Positions 16,998 through 26,202 of a stretch of 64,000 nucleotides of DNA are shown here, one piece after another. Under the pieces are notes generated by a model that saw only the letters and a program-made list of their open reading frames with translations, was not told the origin of the DNA and ran no database searches. A program made the translations under genes and the position numbers. Source of the stretch: Gammaproteobacteria bacterium (GTDB lineage Bacteria; Pseudomonadota; Gammaproteobacteria; SZUA-140); the NCBI GenBank assembly GCA_016716465.1, contig JADJWH010000001.1, forward strand, positions 992,001 through 1,056,000. The letters run 5' to 3'. Position 1 is the stretch's first letter, and every line of letters starts with the position of its first letter.

Positions 16998-18752
16998 TTG
17001 AAGCTGCGCACGGGGAGAACCGGCGATGAGCGCGTGTATCAGGCCGCGCTGATCGCCTCCGCCGTCCGGGAATCCTGGCGTTCGGGCTACGGCCTGCCTG
17101 CGTTCCGGCGGGACGTGCTCGCGGGATTGACCGTGGGCATCATCGCGATACCGCTGGCAATGGCCCTGGCGATCGCCAGCGGCGTCGCCCCCCAGTACGG
17201 CCTGTATACGGCGATGATCGCCGGTACTCTCATCGCCCTGACCGGCGGGTCACGGTTCAATATCTCTGGACCCACCGCGGCCTTCGTGGTGATCCTGTTG
17301 CCGGTAACGCAGCAGTTCGGGCTCGGTGGTCTGCTGCTGGCCACGGCGATGGCGGGCATGATACTCGTCGTCATGGGCCTGGCCCGCATGGGCCAACTGA
17401 TCCGCTATATCCCGTATCCGGTCACGACGGGGTTCACCGCGGGCATCGCCGTCGTCATCGCCGCGCTCCAGGTACGCGACTTTCTCGGCCTGGATATGCC
17501 CGCGCCCGAAGGTCACTTCATCGAGATGGTCAGCGCCATCATCTCGGCCCTGCCGACCGCGCACTGGCCGGATGCGCTGATCGCCGCGATGACGATGGCC
17601 GTGCTGATTCTGTGGCCGAGGCTGAAACTTCCGGTGCCGGGACATCTGGTCGCACTGGTGCTGAGCACAGCGACCGCCTGGCTGTGCGGGCAGTGGCTGG
17701 ATGGCTTCTCGGTGGCGACCATCGGCTCACGCTTTGAATACGTGATCGACGGTGTGCACGGCCACGGGATCCCGCCGACGCTGCCCGGATTCAGCCTGCC
17801 GTGGCAGATGACCGGTGCGGACGGCGAACCGCTGCATCTTTCGTTCCGCCTGTTTCAGGAACTGATCGGCCCCGCTTTCGCGATCGCCCTGCTGGGCGCC
17901 ATCGAGTCATTGCTGTGCGCCGTCGTGGCGGACGGTCTGACCGCCACCCGGCATAACCCGAACGCGGAACTGGTCGGCCAGGGGATCGGCAATCTCGTCA
18001 CGCCGTTCTTCGGCGGCATCACGGCCACGGCCGCCATCGCCCGCACCGCGACCAGCATACGTACCGGCGCCCAATCTCCGGTGGCCGCGGTCGTCCACGC
18101 GCTGGTGATCCTGCTGGTCATCCTGTTTTTCTCCCGCTGGCTGTCCTACGTGCCGATGGCCGCCCTGGCCGGCTTCCTCATGATGGTGGCCTGGAACATC
18201 GGCGAAGCCAAGCACTTCGGTCACATCGTCCGCGTGGCTCCGCGCAGCGACGTACTGGTGCTTCTGGTCTGCTTCACGCTGACAGTGGTATTCGACATGG
18301 TGATCGCCGTGGGGGTGGGCGTGGTGCTGGCCGCGCTGCTGTTCATCCGCCGCATGTCGGAACTGACCGGGGCGGAACTGATCAGCGATGGCCCCCAACA
18401 CCAGCACGCGAACCTGCCATCACACGTCGCCGTCTACGACATCAACGGTCCGCTCTTCTTCGGGGCGGCGGAAAAGGCGGTGAGCGTGCTGCTGCGGGTG
18501 CGCAGCAACATCCGCGCGATCGTTCTCGATATGAAGGATGTACCGATGATCGACATGACCGGCCTGGTCGCGCTCGAGACCCTGCTGGGCCGGCTGCACC
18601 GGCAGGGCATACTGGTGCTGCTCAGCAGTCTGTCACCGCGCCTGGAACAGAAGCTGATCCACGCCGGCATCGCGCCGCGCGAGAACGAACTGCTGTTCTG
18701 CCCGGACATCACCACGGCCTGTCGGCGCGCCGTCGAGCTCAGGCCGAAGTGA
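16998..18752 (+). CDS. SulP family anion permease with STAS domain
   Basis: A 584-residue secondary transporter. The N-terminal SLC26/SulP core has FRRDVLAGLTVGIIAIPLAMALAIASGV and NISGPTAAF (substrate-site signature); the last ~120 residues form a STAS domain with DVPMIDMTGLVALETLL. The sequence style is close to DauA-like members that carry C4-dicarboxylates, but sulfate or bicarbonate are also possible. The start is uncertain: TTG 16998 or GTG 17034. A 12-codon frame begins at ATG 16991 and overlaps the start region out of frame. Confidence 0.88.
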   Translation: MKLRTGRTGDERVYQAALIASAVRESWRSGYGLPAFRRDVLAGLTVGIIAIPLAMALAIASGVAPQYGLYTAMIAGTLIALTGGSRFNISGPTAAFVVILLPVTQQFGLGGLLLATAMAGMILVVMGLARMGQLIRYIPYPVTTGFTAGIAVVIAALQVRDFLGLDMPAPEGHFIEMVSAIISALPTAHWPDALIAAMTMAVLILWPRLKLPVPGHLVALVLSTATAWLCGQWLDGFSVATIGSRFEYVIDGVHGHGIPPTLPGFSLPWQMTGADGEPLHLSFRLFQELIGPAFAIALLGAIESLLCAVVADGLTATRHNPNAELVGQGIGNLVTPFFGGITATAAIARTATSIRTGAQSPVAAVVHALVILLVILFFSRWLSYVPMAALAGFLMMVAWNIGEAKHFGHIVRVAPRSDVLVLLVCFTLTVVFDMVIAVGVGVVLAALLFIRRMSELTGAELISDGPQHQHANLPSHVAVYDINGPLFFGAAEKAVSVLLRVRSNIRAIVLDMKDVPMIDMTGLVALETLLGRLHRQGILVLLSSLSPRLEQKLIHAGIAPRENELLFCPDITTACRRAVELRPK

Positions 18753-18760
18753 ACCCGTCC

Positions 18761-19309
18761 ATGAGCAAGGCCTTCACCAAAGAGACGGACACGGACGAGG
18801 AACTGGACACACCGGACCCGCTTCCCGCCCACGTCAGGAATTACATGACGCCGGGCGGCTACGCAGCTCTGCAGGAAGAGCTGCGCTGGCTGCTGCGCGA
18901 GGAACGCCCGCGCATCGTCGCGATCGTCTCGTGGGCGGCCGGGAACGGTGACCGCTCGGAGAACGGCGACTACACCTACAACAAGAAGCGCCTGCGCGAG
19001 ATCGACCGCCGCGCGCGCTACCTGACCAAGCGGCTCGAAAGCGCCGAGGTCGTGGATCCGAAGCTGCAGCGGGGACTGGAGCAGGTATTCTTCGGCGCCA
19101 CCGTCACCTACGCGCGCGACGACGGCAGCGAACACACGGTCACGCTGGTCGGCATCGACGAGGCGGACCTGGAACAGGGCAAGATCAACTGGCAATCCCC
19201 GGTCGCCAAGGCGCTGCTGAAGGCGCGCGCCGGCGACACGGTCAGGCTGCACACCCCGTCCGGCGCGGAGACCCTCGAAATCGTCGCGGTCAGTTACGGA
19301 CCGGATTGA
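18761..19309 (+). CDS. greB: Transcription elongation factor GreB
   Basis: A 182-residue transcript-cleavage factor acting on backtracked RNA polymerase. MSKAFTKETD at the start, the coiled-coil block YMTPGGYAALQEELRWLLREERP, the tip motif GDRSENGDYTYNKKRLREIDRR (two acidic residues needed for cleavage) and the C-terminal FKBP-like domain identify GreB over GreA. GTG 18749 is in frame and overlaps the SulP stop, so translational coupling is possible; ATG 18761 matches the family start. Confidence 0.95.
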   Translation: MSKAFTKETDTDEELDTPDPLPAHVRNYMTPGGYAALQEELRWLLREERPRIVAIVSWAAGNGDRSENGDYTYNKKRLREIDRRARYLTKRLESAEVVDPKLQRGLEQVFFGATVTYARDDGSEHTVTLVGIDEADLEQGKINWQSPVAKALLKARAGDTVRLHTPSGAETLEIVAVSYGPD

Positions 19310-19332
19310 CGGCCCATCGGTTTCGGGGGCGT

Positions 19333-20940
19333 TTACCCTTCCCGCGTCCTTGTCATCGACAGGGCAACGGCCTCGGCCACTTCAATGCCATCGATGGCGG
19401 CGGACAGGATGCCGCCCGCGTAACCCGCGCCCTCCCCGGCCGGATACAGACCGCGGGTGTTCACGCTCTGGTAGTCGGCGTCGCGCAGAATGCGGATGGG
19501 CGACGACGTGCGCGTCTCGACGCCGGTCAGTACGGCATCCTCCATCGCGAATCCCCGGATCTGTTTCCCGAACGCGGGCAGCGCCTCCCGTATCGCCTCG
19601 ATGGCATAATCGGGCAGGCAGGTGTCGAGGCTGGTCATGCGGACACACGGTGTGTACGACGGCGCGACCGAACCCAGACCGGTCGAGGGTCGTCCCGCCA
19701 GGAAATCACCGACGCGCTGCGCGGGCGCGCAGTAATTGCCGCCGCCCGCCTCGTAGGCGCGCGACTCCCACTGACGCTGGAAGGCGATGCCGGCGAGCGG
19801 ATGCCCGGGATAGTCGGCGGGCGTGATGCCGACGACGATCCCGCTGTTGGCGTTGCGCTCGTTGCGCGAATACTGGCTCATGCCGTTGGTGACGACGCGT
19901 CCCGGCTCCGAGGTGGCAGCCACCACGGTGCCGCCGGGACACATGCAGAAACTGTAGACCGAGCGGCCGTTCCCGCAGTGATGGACCAGCTTGTAGTCGG
20001 CAGCGCCGAGCAGCGGATTGCCGGCGTTCCTGCCGTAGCGCGCGCGGTCGATGAGCGACTGCGGATGTTCGATGCGGAAACCGATGGAGAATGGCTTGGC
20101 CTCGATGTGCACGCCGCGGTCGTACAGCATCTGGAAGGTATCGCGCGCGCTGTGCCCGACCGCCAGCACGACGTGATCGGCGGCGATGCGTTCCCCGTCG
20201 GCGAGCACCACGCCGCGTACCTGCCCCTGCTCGATCTCCACCTTATCGACCTTGCACTGGAAACGGATCTCCCCGCCCAGCGCCTGGATGGTCTCGCGCA
20301 GGGCCTCGACGATGCCCACCAGCCGGAACGTGCCGATGTGCGGTTTGGCCACGTAGAGGATTTCAGGCGGCGCACCGGCCTTGACGAACTCCTCGAGCAC
20401 CTTGCGTCCGAGGTGGCGCGGGTCCTTGACCTGGCTGTAGAGCTTGCCGTCGGAAAACGTCCCGGCGCCGCCCTCTCCGAACTGGACGTTGGATTCCGGA
20501 TCGAGCACCGCCTTGCGCCACAGGCCCCAGGTGTCCTGCGTACGCTCGCGCACACTCTTGCCGCGATCGAAGATGATCGGGCGGAAGCCCATCTGCGCCA
20601 GCAGCAGACCGGCGAACAACCCGCAGGGACCGGTGCCGATCACGACCGGCCGCCGGGCGGAGCCCGCCGGCGCGTGCGCGACGAAACGATAACCGATGTC
20701 GGGCGCGCGGCTGATGCGCCGATCGTCCTTCAGGCGCTGGAGGACCGCTGGCTCGTCGCCGACCTCCGCATCCACCGTATAGATGAACGCGATGGCCGGC
20801 TGGCGCGCATCCACGGCGCGGCGAAACACGGAATAGCGGATCAGTTCATGATCGGCCACCCCGAGCCGTTTTACTATCGCGACAGTTAGCGCGGCGGCGG
20901 GATGGTCGAGTGGAAGTTTTATTTCGGTGATACGCAACAT
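19333..20940 (-). CDS. FAD-dependent dehydrogenase (COG2509 type)
   Basis: A 535-residue flavoprotein. An N-terminal ~95-residue domain (RITEIKLPLDH, YSVFRRAVDARQP) precedes the FAD-binding loop GTGPCGLFAGLLLAQMG near residue 105. Later motifs are FGEGGAGTFSDGKL, AVGHSARDTFQML and the C-terminal GLYPAGEGAGYAGGILSAAIDGI. This full set defines the uncharacterised FAD-dependent dehydrogenase family. ATG 20940 is favoured; substrate unknown. Convergent with greB. Confidence 0.87.
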   Translation of the reverse strand: MLRITEIKLPLDHPAAALTVAIVKRLGVADHELIRYSVFRRAVDARQPAIAFIYTVDAEVGDEPAVLQRLKDDRRISRAPDIGYRFVAHAPAGSARRPVVIGTGPCGLFAGLLLAQMGFRPIIFDRGKSVRERTQDTWGLWRKAVLDPESNVQFGEGGAGTFSDGKLYSQVKDPRHLGRKVLEEFVKAGAPPEILYVAKPHIGTFRLVGIVEALRETIQALGGEIRFQCKVDKVEIEQGQVRGVVLADGERIAADHVVLAVGHSARDTFQMLYDRGVHIEAKPFSIGFRIEHPQSLIDRARYGRNAGNPLLGAADYKLVHHCGNGRSVYSFCMCPGGTVVAATSEPGRVVTNGMSQYSRNERNANSGIVVGITPADYPGHPLAGIAFQRQWESRAYEAGGGNYCAPAQRVGDFLAGRPSTGLGSVAPSYTPCVRMTSLDTCLPDYAIEAIREALPAFGKQIRGFAMEDAVLTGVETRTSSPIRILRDADYQSVNTRGLYPAGEGAGYAGGILSAAIDGIEVAEAVALSMTRTREG

Positions 20941-21095
20941 ACTGGGTACCGGGCCGTAGTTATCGAGCCAGGCGGTAGTGTAGCTCATTCGAAGGCTAGA
21001 TCGTCAGTGATCCGCTCAAGGGTTGTGTCTACTCCAGCGAGACGATTGATAACATGAATGCGCCCCGCTCCTCCCGGGCGCCCCTTGGTGAACGG

Positions 21096-22208
21096 TCAGA
21101 CTCTCCCGCTGCCCTCGGACTCGTCCGCCGCCACGGTCTTGGTGTCGAGGTGCAGTGTGCGTGTCGGAAAGGCGATCTCCGCGCCGTGACGGGCGATGAT
21201 CTCAGCCACCTTGAGCAGCACGTCCTGCTTGATCTCGTGGTAGCGCACCCATTCCTTCGTCTTCGTGAAGGTGTAGATCAGGATATCCAGCGAGGAAGGC
21301 CCGAACGCGTTGAAATTGACGATCAGGGTCTGGGTGGTGTCGATCTCGGGATGGTTCCTCAACATGGCCTGAATGTCCGCAACGATGGCATCCATCTGCG
21401 CGATGTCATCATACCGGATGCCGACGGTTTCCTTGATCCGGCGATTGGTCATGCGGGTGGGATTTTCCACCACGACAGTGGTGAACAGGGCGTTGGGGAC
21501 GTATATCGGGTTCTTGTTGAACGCGCGTACACGGGTATGCCGCCAGCCGATGTATTCGACCGTGCCCTCGATCTCCTTGTCCGGCGAGCGTATCCACTCG
21601 CCGACCACGAAGGGCCGGTCCATATAGATCGTCAGGCCACCGAAGAAGTTGGCCAGCATGTCCTTGGCGGCGAAGCCCACGGCGATGCCGCCGATACCGC
21701 CGAAGGTGAGCAGACCGGCGATACTGAAGCCCAGCGTCTGCAGGATGATCAGCGCCGCAACGATGATGACCGAGATGCGCCCGAGTTTAGACAGGGCATC
21801 CACGGTGGTGCGATCCACCTCCTCGCCAGTCCTCTCCCGCGCGGCGACGACGTCCCGCGATGCATTGCCGATGAAGCGAAGCAGGAACCAGGCCAGGGCC
21901 GCTATCACCGCGATGTTGCGCGCCGGCTCCACCAGGCGCAGGATTGGCGCCTCGAAATGCGCCTGCATGATACCGGCGGCCACAGCGATGCCGACGCTCC
22001 ATATCAGCAGGGAGAGCGGGGCCCCGAGGGCACGAAAGAACGCATCGTCCCAGTAGGTGGAACTCCTGGTGGAGATCCTGCCGAGATGACGCAACAGGTA
22101 ATATGAGCCGATATTGACGGTGATAGCCACCGCAATTACCACCAGGACCTGGATCAACCAGGGTTCGGTCAGAAAGGCGGGGTCGAAGCGTTCAATTTCT
22201 GCTTCCAT
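21096..22208 (-). CDS. Mechanosensitive ion channel, MscS family
   Basis: A 370-residue channel. About four N-terminal hydrophobic segments lead to the pore helix (LTFGGIGGIAVGFAAKDMLANFFGG, a Gly/Ala-rich pattern like MscS TM3), followed by the beta domain (VVGEWIRSPDKEIEGTVEYIGWRHTRVR) and the alpha/beta C-terminal domain. It releases osmolytes under hypo-osmotic stress. The 155-nt gap to the FAD dehydrogenase start holds nothing recognisable. Confidence 0.9.
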   Translation of the reverse strand: MEAEIERFDPAFLTEPWLIQVLVVIAVAITVNIGSYYLLRHLGRISTRSSTYWDDAFFRALGAPLSLLIWSVGIAVAAGIMQAHFEAPILRLVEPARNIAVIAALAWFLLRFIGNASRDVVAARERTGEEVDRTTVDALSKLGRISVIIVAALIILQTLGFSIAGLLTFGGIGGIAVGFAAKDMLANFFGGLTIYMDRPFVVGEWIRSPDKEIEGTVEYIGWRHTRVRAFNKNPIYVPNALFTTVVVENPTRMTNRRIKETVGIRYDDIAQMDAIVADIQAMLRNHPEIDTTQTLIVNFNAFGPSSLDILIYTFTKTKEWVRYHEIKQDVLLKVAEIIARHGAEIAFPTRTLHLDTKTVAADESEGSGRV

Positions 22209-22386
22209 GATTCCTCAAAATGAACTGATAGCGCGCCGAATGAAATGGACTTTCATTATCCGCGAAGACGCGCCGGAATGGATACCATTCGAGAAATTTC
22301 ACGCAGACGACGAGCACATCGGAACATCGGGTGCCCACACGACGTGGGCAGTCCACACGATCGATACTAATGGTGTGAATGTACGC

Positions 22387-22585
22387 GGCGCAGAGGGAGG
22401 GATTACTCGGCCCTGACAACGGGCCTCGCCCTTCGGGCCACCGCCGCTAGTGCGACGGTGTTCTCCCAGCGCACGCTGCGCGCGCACTGGTCGTCGAACC
22501 CGGTCTATTTGACGCCGAGGGTTCGAATCTACCCATCGATCCCTAAACCAGTAGACCGAAAAAACCGGTCTACTGGTTTAGGGAT
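22387..22585 (-). ncRNA. tRNA-Ser(GGA) downstream element with abutting hairpin and repeated tRNA 3' end
   Basis: On the tRNA strand the element begins at the nucleotide after CCA. First comes a perfect 20-bp stem (22566-22585 with 22539-22558) and a 7-nt GUUUUUU loop; then 9 nt; then 15 nt antisense to the T-arm of the same tRNA (22515-22529); a GGTCG-TCGA block near 22489; a 10-bp stem with two wobbles near 22466-22490; GGGAGAACACC (22457-22467); and finally a 17/18 copy of the tRNA 3' end (22387-22404), exactly 200 bp from the original. No U-tract follows the stem, so it is not a simple terminator. A related element follows tRNA-Ser(CGA). Confidence 0.65.
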
Positions 22586-22676
<91 letters not shown>

Positions 22677-22719
22677 GGGGAATGCAACACCGCGCGGGCC
22701 TGGAGCCGCGGGATGCGAA

Positions 22720-22748
22720 AGATTACAACATAGGCAAACTCAAGACAA
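22720..22748 (-). promoter_or_regulatory. Promoter of tRNA-Ser(GGA)
   Basis: On the minus strand TTGTCT (22743-22748) and TAATCT (22720-22725) are separated by 17 bp. Transcription would begin about 37 nt upstream of the mature tRNA 5' end. Confidence 0.6.
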
Positions 22749-22758
22749 TCTGAACCGG

Positions 22759-22795
22759 AAAAAACCCATTACTGCCGGGACCTTGGCCTCCCGGC
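22759..22795 (-). terminator. Terminator of the SH3-domain gene
   Basis: On the minus strand a GCCGGGA/TCCCGGC stem (22774-22795, 8-nt loop) is followed after 9 nt by six U residues (22759-22764). The spacing to the U-tract is long, so efficiency may be moderate. It separates the SH3-domain gene from the tRNA promoter. Confidence 0.55.
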
Positions 22796-22810
22796 GGGTA
22801 CCGAGGAGCA

Positions 22811-23494
22811 TCAGACCGGCATGCGGCGCCACTTCTTTTCGGCACGGGCCGGGGCGCTGCCGATGAAAAATCCCAGCGCCGCACCGACCGCGGCACAGAT
22901 CGCTCCGACCAGAAACAGCTTTGTCGTTGCACCCGCGGCCCGGGCCTCGGCCTCGGCGCGCTGCTGGGTTTCCTGTTCCAGATCCGCCTGGAGACGGCGG
23001 TTCTGATTGCTGATGTCTATCGCCGAGCTGCTGGTGGTCCTCAGATCCGCCAGTTCCGTCACCTGGGCCTCGTGCTCGGCCTGCAGCTTCTCCAGGTCCG
23101 TCTTGTACGTGTTGCGCTCTTCCTTGTATTTATTGAGTTCGGCGTAGAGGCGTGAGCGTTCGGTCTGCAGGCCGTCCAGCTTGGACTGGGCGGACTCGAC
23201 CCGGGTCCGTGCGATCGGCTCATTGGTCAGGAATCGGCCCAGGACCCAGCCCTCGGTGCCGGAATCCAGGCGCACCCGGACAAAATCGTCCGGCCGCTCC
23301 TCCAGCACCTGGACGCGTGTCCCGCTGGTGATCACCTCGATCTTCCCGGCCTGGGGCGATGGCGCGGAGCGCACGTCAATATAAAGCATGTCACTGACGT
23401 ATCTTACATTTTCCTGCTGCTCCGACGATTCCTGGGCCATCAGGGGAAGACTGATGAACACGCCGCAGAGCATCATGATAAGGAATCTGGTCAT
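22811..23494 (-). CDS. TIGR04211 family SH3 and coiled-coil membrane protein (YgiM-like)
   Basis: A 227-residue protein: signal peptide (residues 1-20), a bacterial SH3 domain (YIDVRSAPSPQAGKIEVI through EGWVLGRFL, about residues 35-92), a long coiled coil (about 100-190, TRVESAQSKLDGLQTERSRLY onward) and a C-terminal membrane segment (LFLVGAICAAVGAALGFFIG). This order matches the YgiM/TIGR04211 family, thought to face the periplasm and associate with the envelope. Substrate or partner unknown. Confidence 0.88.
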   Translation of the reverse strand: MTRFLIMMLCGVFISLPLMAQESSEQQENVRYVSDMLYIDVRSAPSPQAGKIEVITSGTRVQVLEERPDDFVRVRLDSGTEGWVLGRFLTNEPIARTRVESAQSKLDGLQTERSRLYAELNKYKEERNTYKTDLEKLQAEHEAQVTELADLRTTSSSAIDISNQNRRLQADLEQETQQRAEAEARAAGATTKLFLVGAICAAVGAALGFFIGSAPARAEKKWRRMPV

Positions 23495-23645
23495 GGCTTC
23501 ACTGTTTCCCTGTGCGTATGGTTAGGACATAGCTCGCATGCCTTCCACAGGACAATGCGAGATTCGGGCCAATACCGCACCCGGCCGGTTTTTCCTTCTC
23601 GACCGCCCCCAAAACCCACCCCGATATCGGCTTTTTACCAGCAAA

Positions 23646-26030
23646 TCACCGGCTTGGCCAGCGCCAATCGCGAATCTCGGGCATGTCCTGCCCGTGACGG
23701 CGGATGTATTCGCGGTGTTCGATGTGTTTGTCGCGCAGGAACTGCTTGAGATAGGCGGCGTGCGAGCCCAGCCTCGGCACGCGGTCGATGACGTCATTGA
23801 CCAGATGAAAGCGGTCGAGATCGTTGCGTACGACCATGTCGAAGGGCGTGGTCGTGGTGCCCTCCTCCTTGTAGCCGCGCACATGGAGATTGCGGTGATT
23901 GGTGCGGCGGTAGGTGAGACGGTGAATCAGCCAGGGATAACCGTGATAGGCGAAGATGATCGGCTTGTCGACGGTAAAGAGGGCGTCGAAATCGGCATCG
24001 GACAGGCCATGGGGATGTTCCGACGGCGGTTGCAGGGTCATCAGGTCGACGACGTTGATCACGCGCACACGCAGATCCGGCAGATGCTGGCGCAGCAGAT
24101 CGACCGCGGCCAGCGTCTCCAGCGTGGGAATGTCACCGGCGCAGGCCATCACTACCTCGGGCTCGCCGTCCCGGTCACTGCTCGCCCACTCCCAGATGCC
24201 GATGCCCTCGGCGCAGTGCTTCACCGCGGCATCGATATCGAGCCACTGCTGTTGCGGCTGCTTGCCGGCGACGATGACATTGACAAAATCTCGGCTGCGC
24301 AGACAGAGGTCGGTCACGCACAGCAGCGTATTGGCGTCGGGCGGCAGATAGACGCGGATGATGTCCGCCTTCTTGTTGACGACGTGATCGATGAAACCCG
24401 GATCCTGGTGCGAAAAGCCATTGTGGTCCTGGCGCCAGACATGCGAGGTAAGCAGGTAATTGAGCGAGGCAACCGGCCGCCGCCACGGAATCTCCTTGCT
24501 CACCTTCAGCCACTTGGCATGCTGATTGAACATCGAGTCCACGATGTGGATGAAGGCCTCGTAGCAGGAGAACAGGCCATGGCGTCCGGTGAGCAGATAC
24601 CCTTCGAGCCAGCCCTGGCAGGTATGCTCGGAGAGAATCTCCATCACGCGCCCGTCCGGCGCGAGATGGTCGTCCTCGGGAAGCCGCTCGGCCATCCAGG
24701 CCCGATCGGTGACTTCGAACAGGGCGCTGAGCCGGTTGGACGCGGTTTCGTCCGGGCCGAAAACGCGGAAATTGCGCGCCGCCGCGTTGAGCCGTTCGAC
24801 ATCGCGCAGCAAGGCGCCCATAACCCGGGTCGCTTCGGCCGTCACGGCGCCGGGTGCCGGTATCTTCACCGCATAGTCGCGATAATCCGGCAGTCTCAGC
24901 CCCTTCAGCAGCAGGCCACCGTTGGCATGCGGATTGGCCCCCATGCGCCGTTCGCCCCGCGGTGCCAGCGCGGCGATCTCCGCCAGCGGCGCGCCGCCGG
25001 CGTCGAACAGCTCTTCCGGACGATAGCTCTTCATCCACTGCTCCAGCACCGCGAGATGCCCGGGCTTCTCGGCGAGATCGGCGAACGGCACCTGGTGCGA
25101 GCGCCAGTAGCCCTCGACCTTGCGCCCGTCCACCTCCTTCGGCCCGGTCCAGCCCTTGGGGGTACGCAGCACCAGCATCGGCCAGCGCGGCCGTTCGATC
25201 ACACCGTGCTCGCGCGCCTCGCGCTGGATGCGCCGGATCTCGTCGAACATCTGGTCGAAGGCCGTGGCCATCTGCTGGTGCATGAGCGCCGGATCGGATC
25301 CTTCGACGAACCACGGACGGTAGCCATAACCGACGAACAGGCTCTCGAGTTCTTCACGGCTGATGCGCGCCAGCACGGTCGGATTGGCGATCTTGTAGCC
25401 GTTGAGGTGCAATATGGGCAGCACCGCGCCATCCCGCGCCGGGTTGAGAAACTTGTTGGAGTGCCAGGCCGTGGCCAGCGGCCCGGTCTCCGCCTCCCCG
25501 TCGCCGACCACGCAGCAGGCAAGCAGGTCCGGATTGTCGAAGACGGCGCCGTACGCGTGCGACAAGGCATAGCCGAGTTCCCCGCCCTCGTGGATCGATC
25601 CCGGCGTCTCGGCGGTGACATGGCTGCCGATGCCGCCCGGGAAGGAAAACTGGCGGAACAGGCGCTTGATGCCTTCGGCATCGCGCGTGACATTGGGATA
25701 AAACTCGCTGTAGCTGCCCTCCAGATAGGTGCTGGCGACCAGCGCCGGCCCGCCATGACCGGGCCCGGCGATGAATATCGCGTTGAGATCCCGCGCGCGG
25801 ATCGCGCGGTTCATGTGGGCGTAGATGAAATTGAGTCCCGGCGTGGTTCCCCAGTGCCCCAGCAGTCGCGGCTTGACGTGCTCGATCCTGAGCGGTTCCC
25901 GCAGCAGCGGATTGTCCAACAGAAAGATCTGCCCCACGGACAGGTAATTCGCCGCCCGCCACCAGGCATCGATCGTGCGCACTTCCTTGGCGGACAATGG
26001 CCCGGTCTGAACAGGGTGCGTGGTATCCAT
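23646..26030 (-). CDS. xfp: Phosphoketolase (xylulose-5-P/fructose-6-P)
   Basis: A 794-residue thiamine-diphosphate enzyme that cleaves xylulose-5-phosphate or fructose-6-phosphate with phosphate to give acetyl phosphate. The TPP-binding motif GDGEAETGPLATAWHSNKF is near residue 155, with GHGGPALVA near 70 and the family C-terminal block VNDVIDRVPRLGSHAAYLKQ. Full family length. It is followed upstream in the same direction by ackA and glgP, so glycogen-derived sugar phosphate can be routed to acetyl phosphate. Confidence 0.96.
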   Translation of the reverse strand: MDTTHPVQTGPLSAKEVRTIDAWWRAANYLSVGQIFLLDNPLLREPLRIEHVKPRLLGHWGTTPGLNFIYAHMNRAIRARDLNAIFIAGPGHGGPALVASTYLEGSYSEFYPNVTRDAEGIKRLFRQFSFPGGIGSHVTAETPGSIHEGGELGYALSHAYGAVFDNPDLLACCVVGDGEAETGPLATAWHSNKFLNPARDGAVLPILHLNGYKIANPTVLARISREELESLFVGYGYRPWFVEGSDPALMHQQMATAFDQMFDEIRRIQREAREHGVIERPRWPMLVLRTPKGWTGPKEVDGRKVEGYWRSHQVPFADLAEKPGHLAVLEQWMKSYRPEELFDAGGAPLAEIAALAPRGERRMGANPHANGGLLLKGLRLPDYRDYAVKIPAPGAVTAEATRVMGALLRDVERLNAAARNFRVFGPDETASNRLSALFEVTDRAWMAERLPEDDHLAPDGRVMEILSEHTCQGWLEGYLLTGRHGLFSCYEAFIHIVDSMFNQHAKWLKVSKEIPWRRPVASLNYLLTSHVWRQDHNGFSHQDPGFIDHVVNKKADIIRVYLPPDANTLLCVTDLCLRSRDFVNVIVAGKQPQQQWLDIDAAVKHCAEGIGIWEWASSDRDGEPEVVMACAGDIPTLETLAAVDLLRQHLPDLRVRVINVVDLMTLQPPSEHPHGLSDADFDALFTVDKPIIFAYHGYPWLIHRLTYRRTNHRNLHVRGYKEEGTTTTPFDMVVRNDLDRFHLVNDVIDRVPRLGSHAAYLKQFLRDKHIEHREYIRRHGQDMPEIRDWRWPSR

Positions 26031-26050
26031 GGTATCTGCTCCTATAAATC

Positions 26051-26202
26051 AGGACTAAGTGCTAAGGACTAAGGACTAAGGACTAAGTAAAATACAAAAC
26101 ATTCCTTCAAAAAGATGGCTCCTGATTCAGCCACTTCACCCATCCAGAACAAGACAAGCTTTTGATCTTCACTTAGTCCTTAGTCCTCAGTCCTTAGTCC
26201 TG
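26051..26202. repeat. Inverted heptanucleotide repeat element between ackA and xfp
   Basis: The left array 26051-26088 consists of period-7 units AGGACTA; the right array 26171-26202 has the complement CCTTAGT, also period 7. They flank an 80-bp AT-rich core. The right array overlaps the ackA 3' end and provides its last residues and the TAA stop. Similar arrays occur at 41252 and 53252. Confidence 0.8.

Noticed and set aside
22539..22585. tRNA-Ser hairpin as a Rho-independent terminator
   Set aside because: No U-tract follows the stem on either strand; the T-run lies in the loop, and the sequence past the stem is conserved between both elements.
26051..26202. CRISPR array
   Set aside because: The repeats are 7 bp, contiguous and in opposite orientations around one core, with no spacers and no cas genes.
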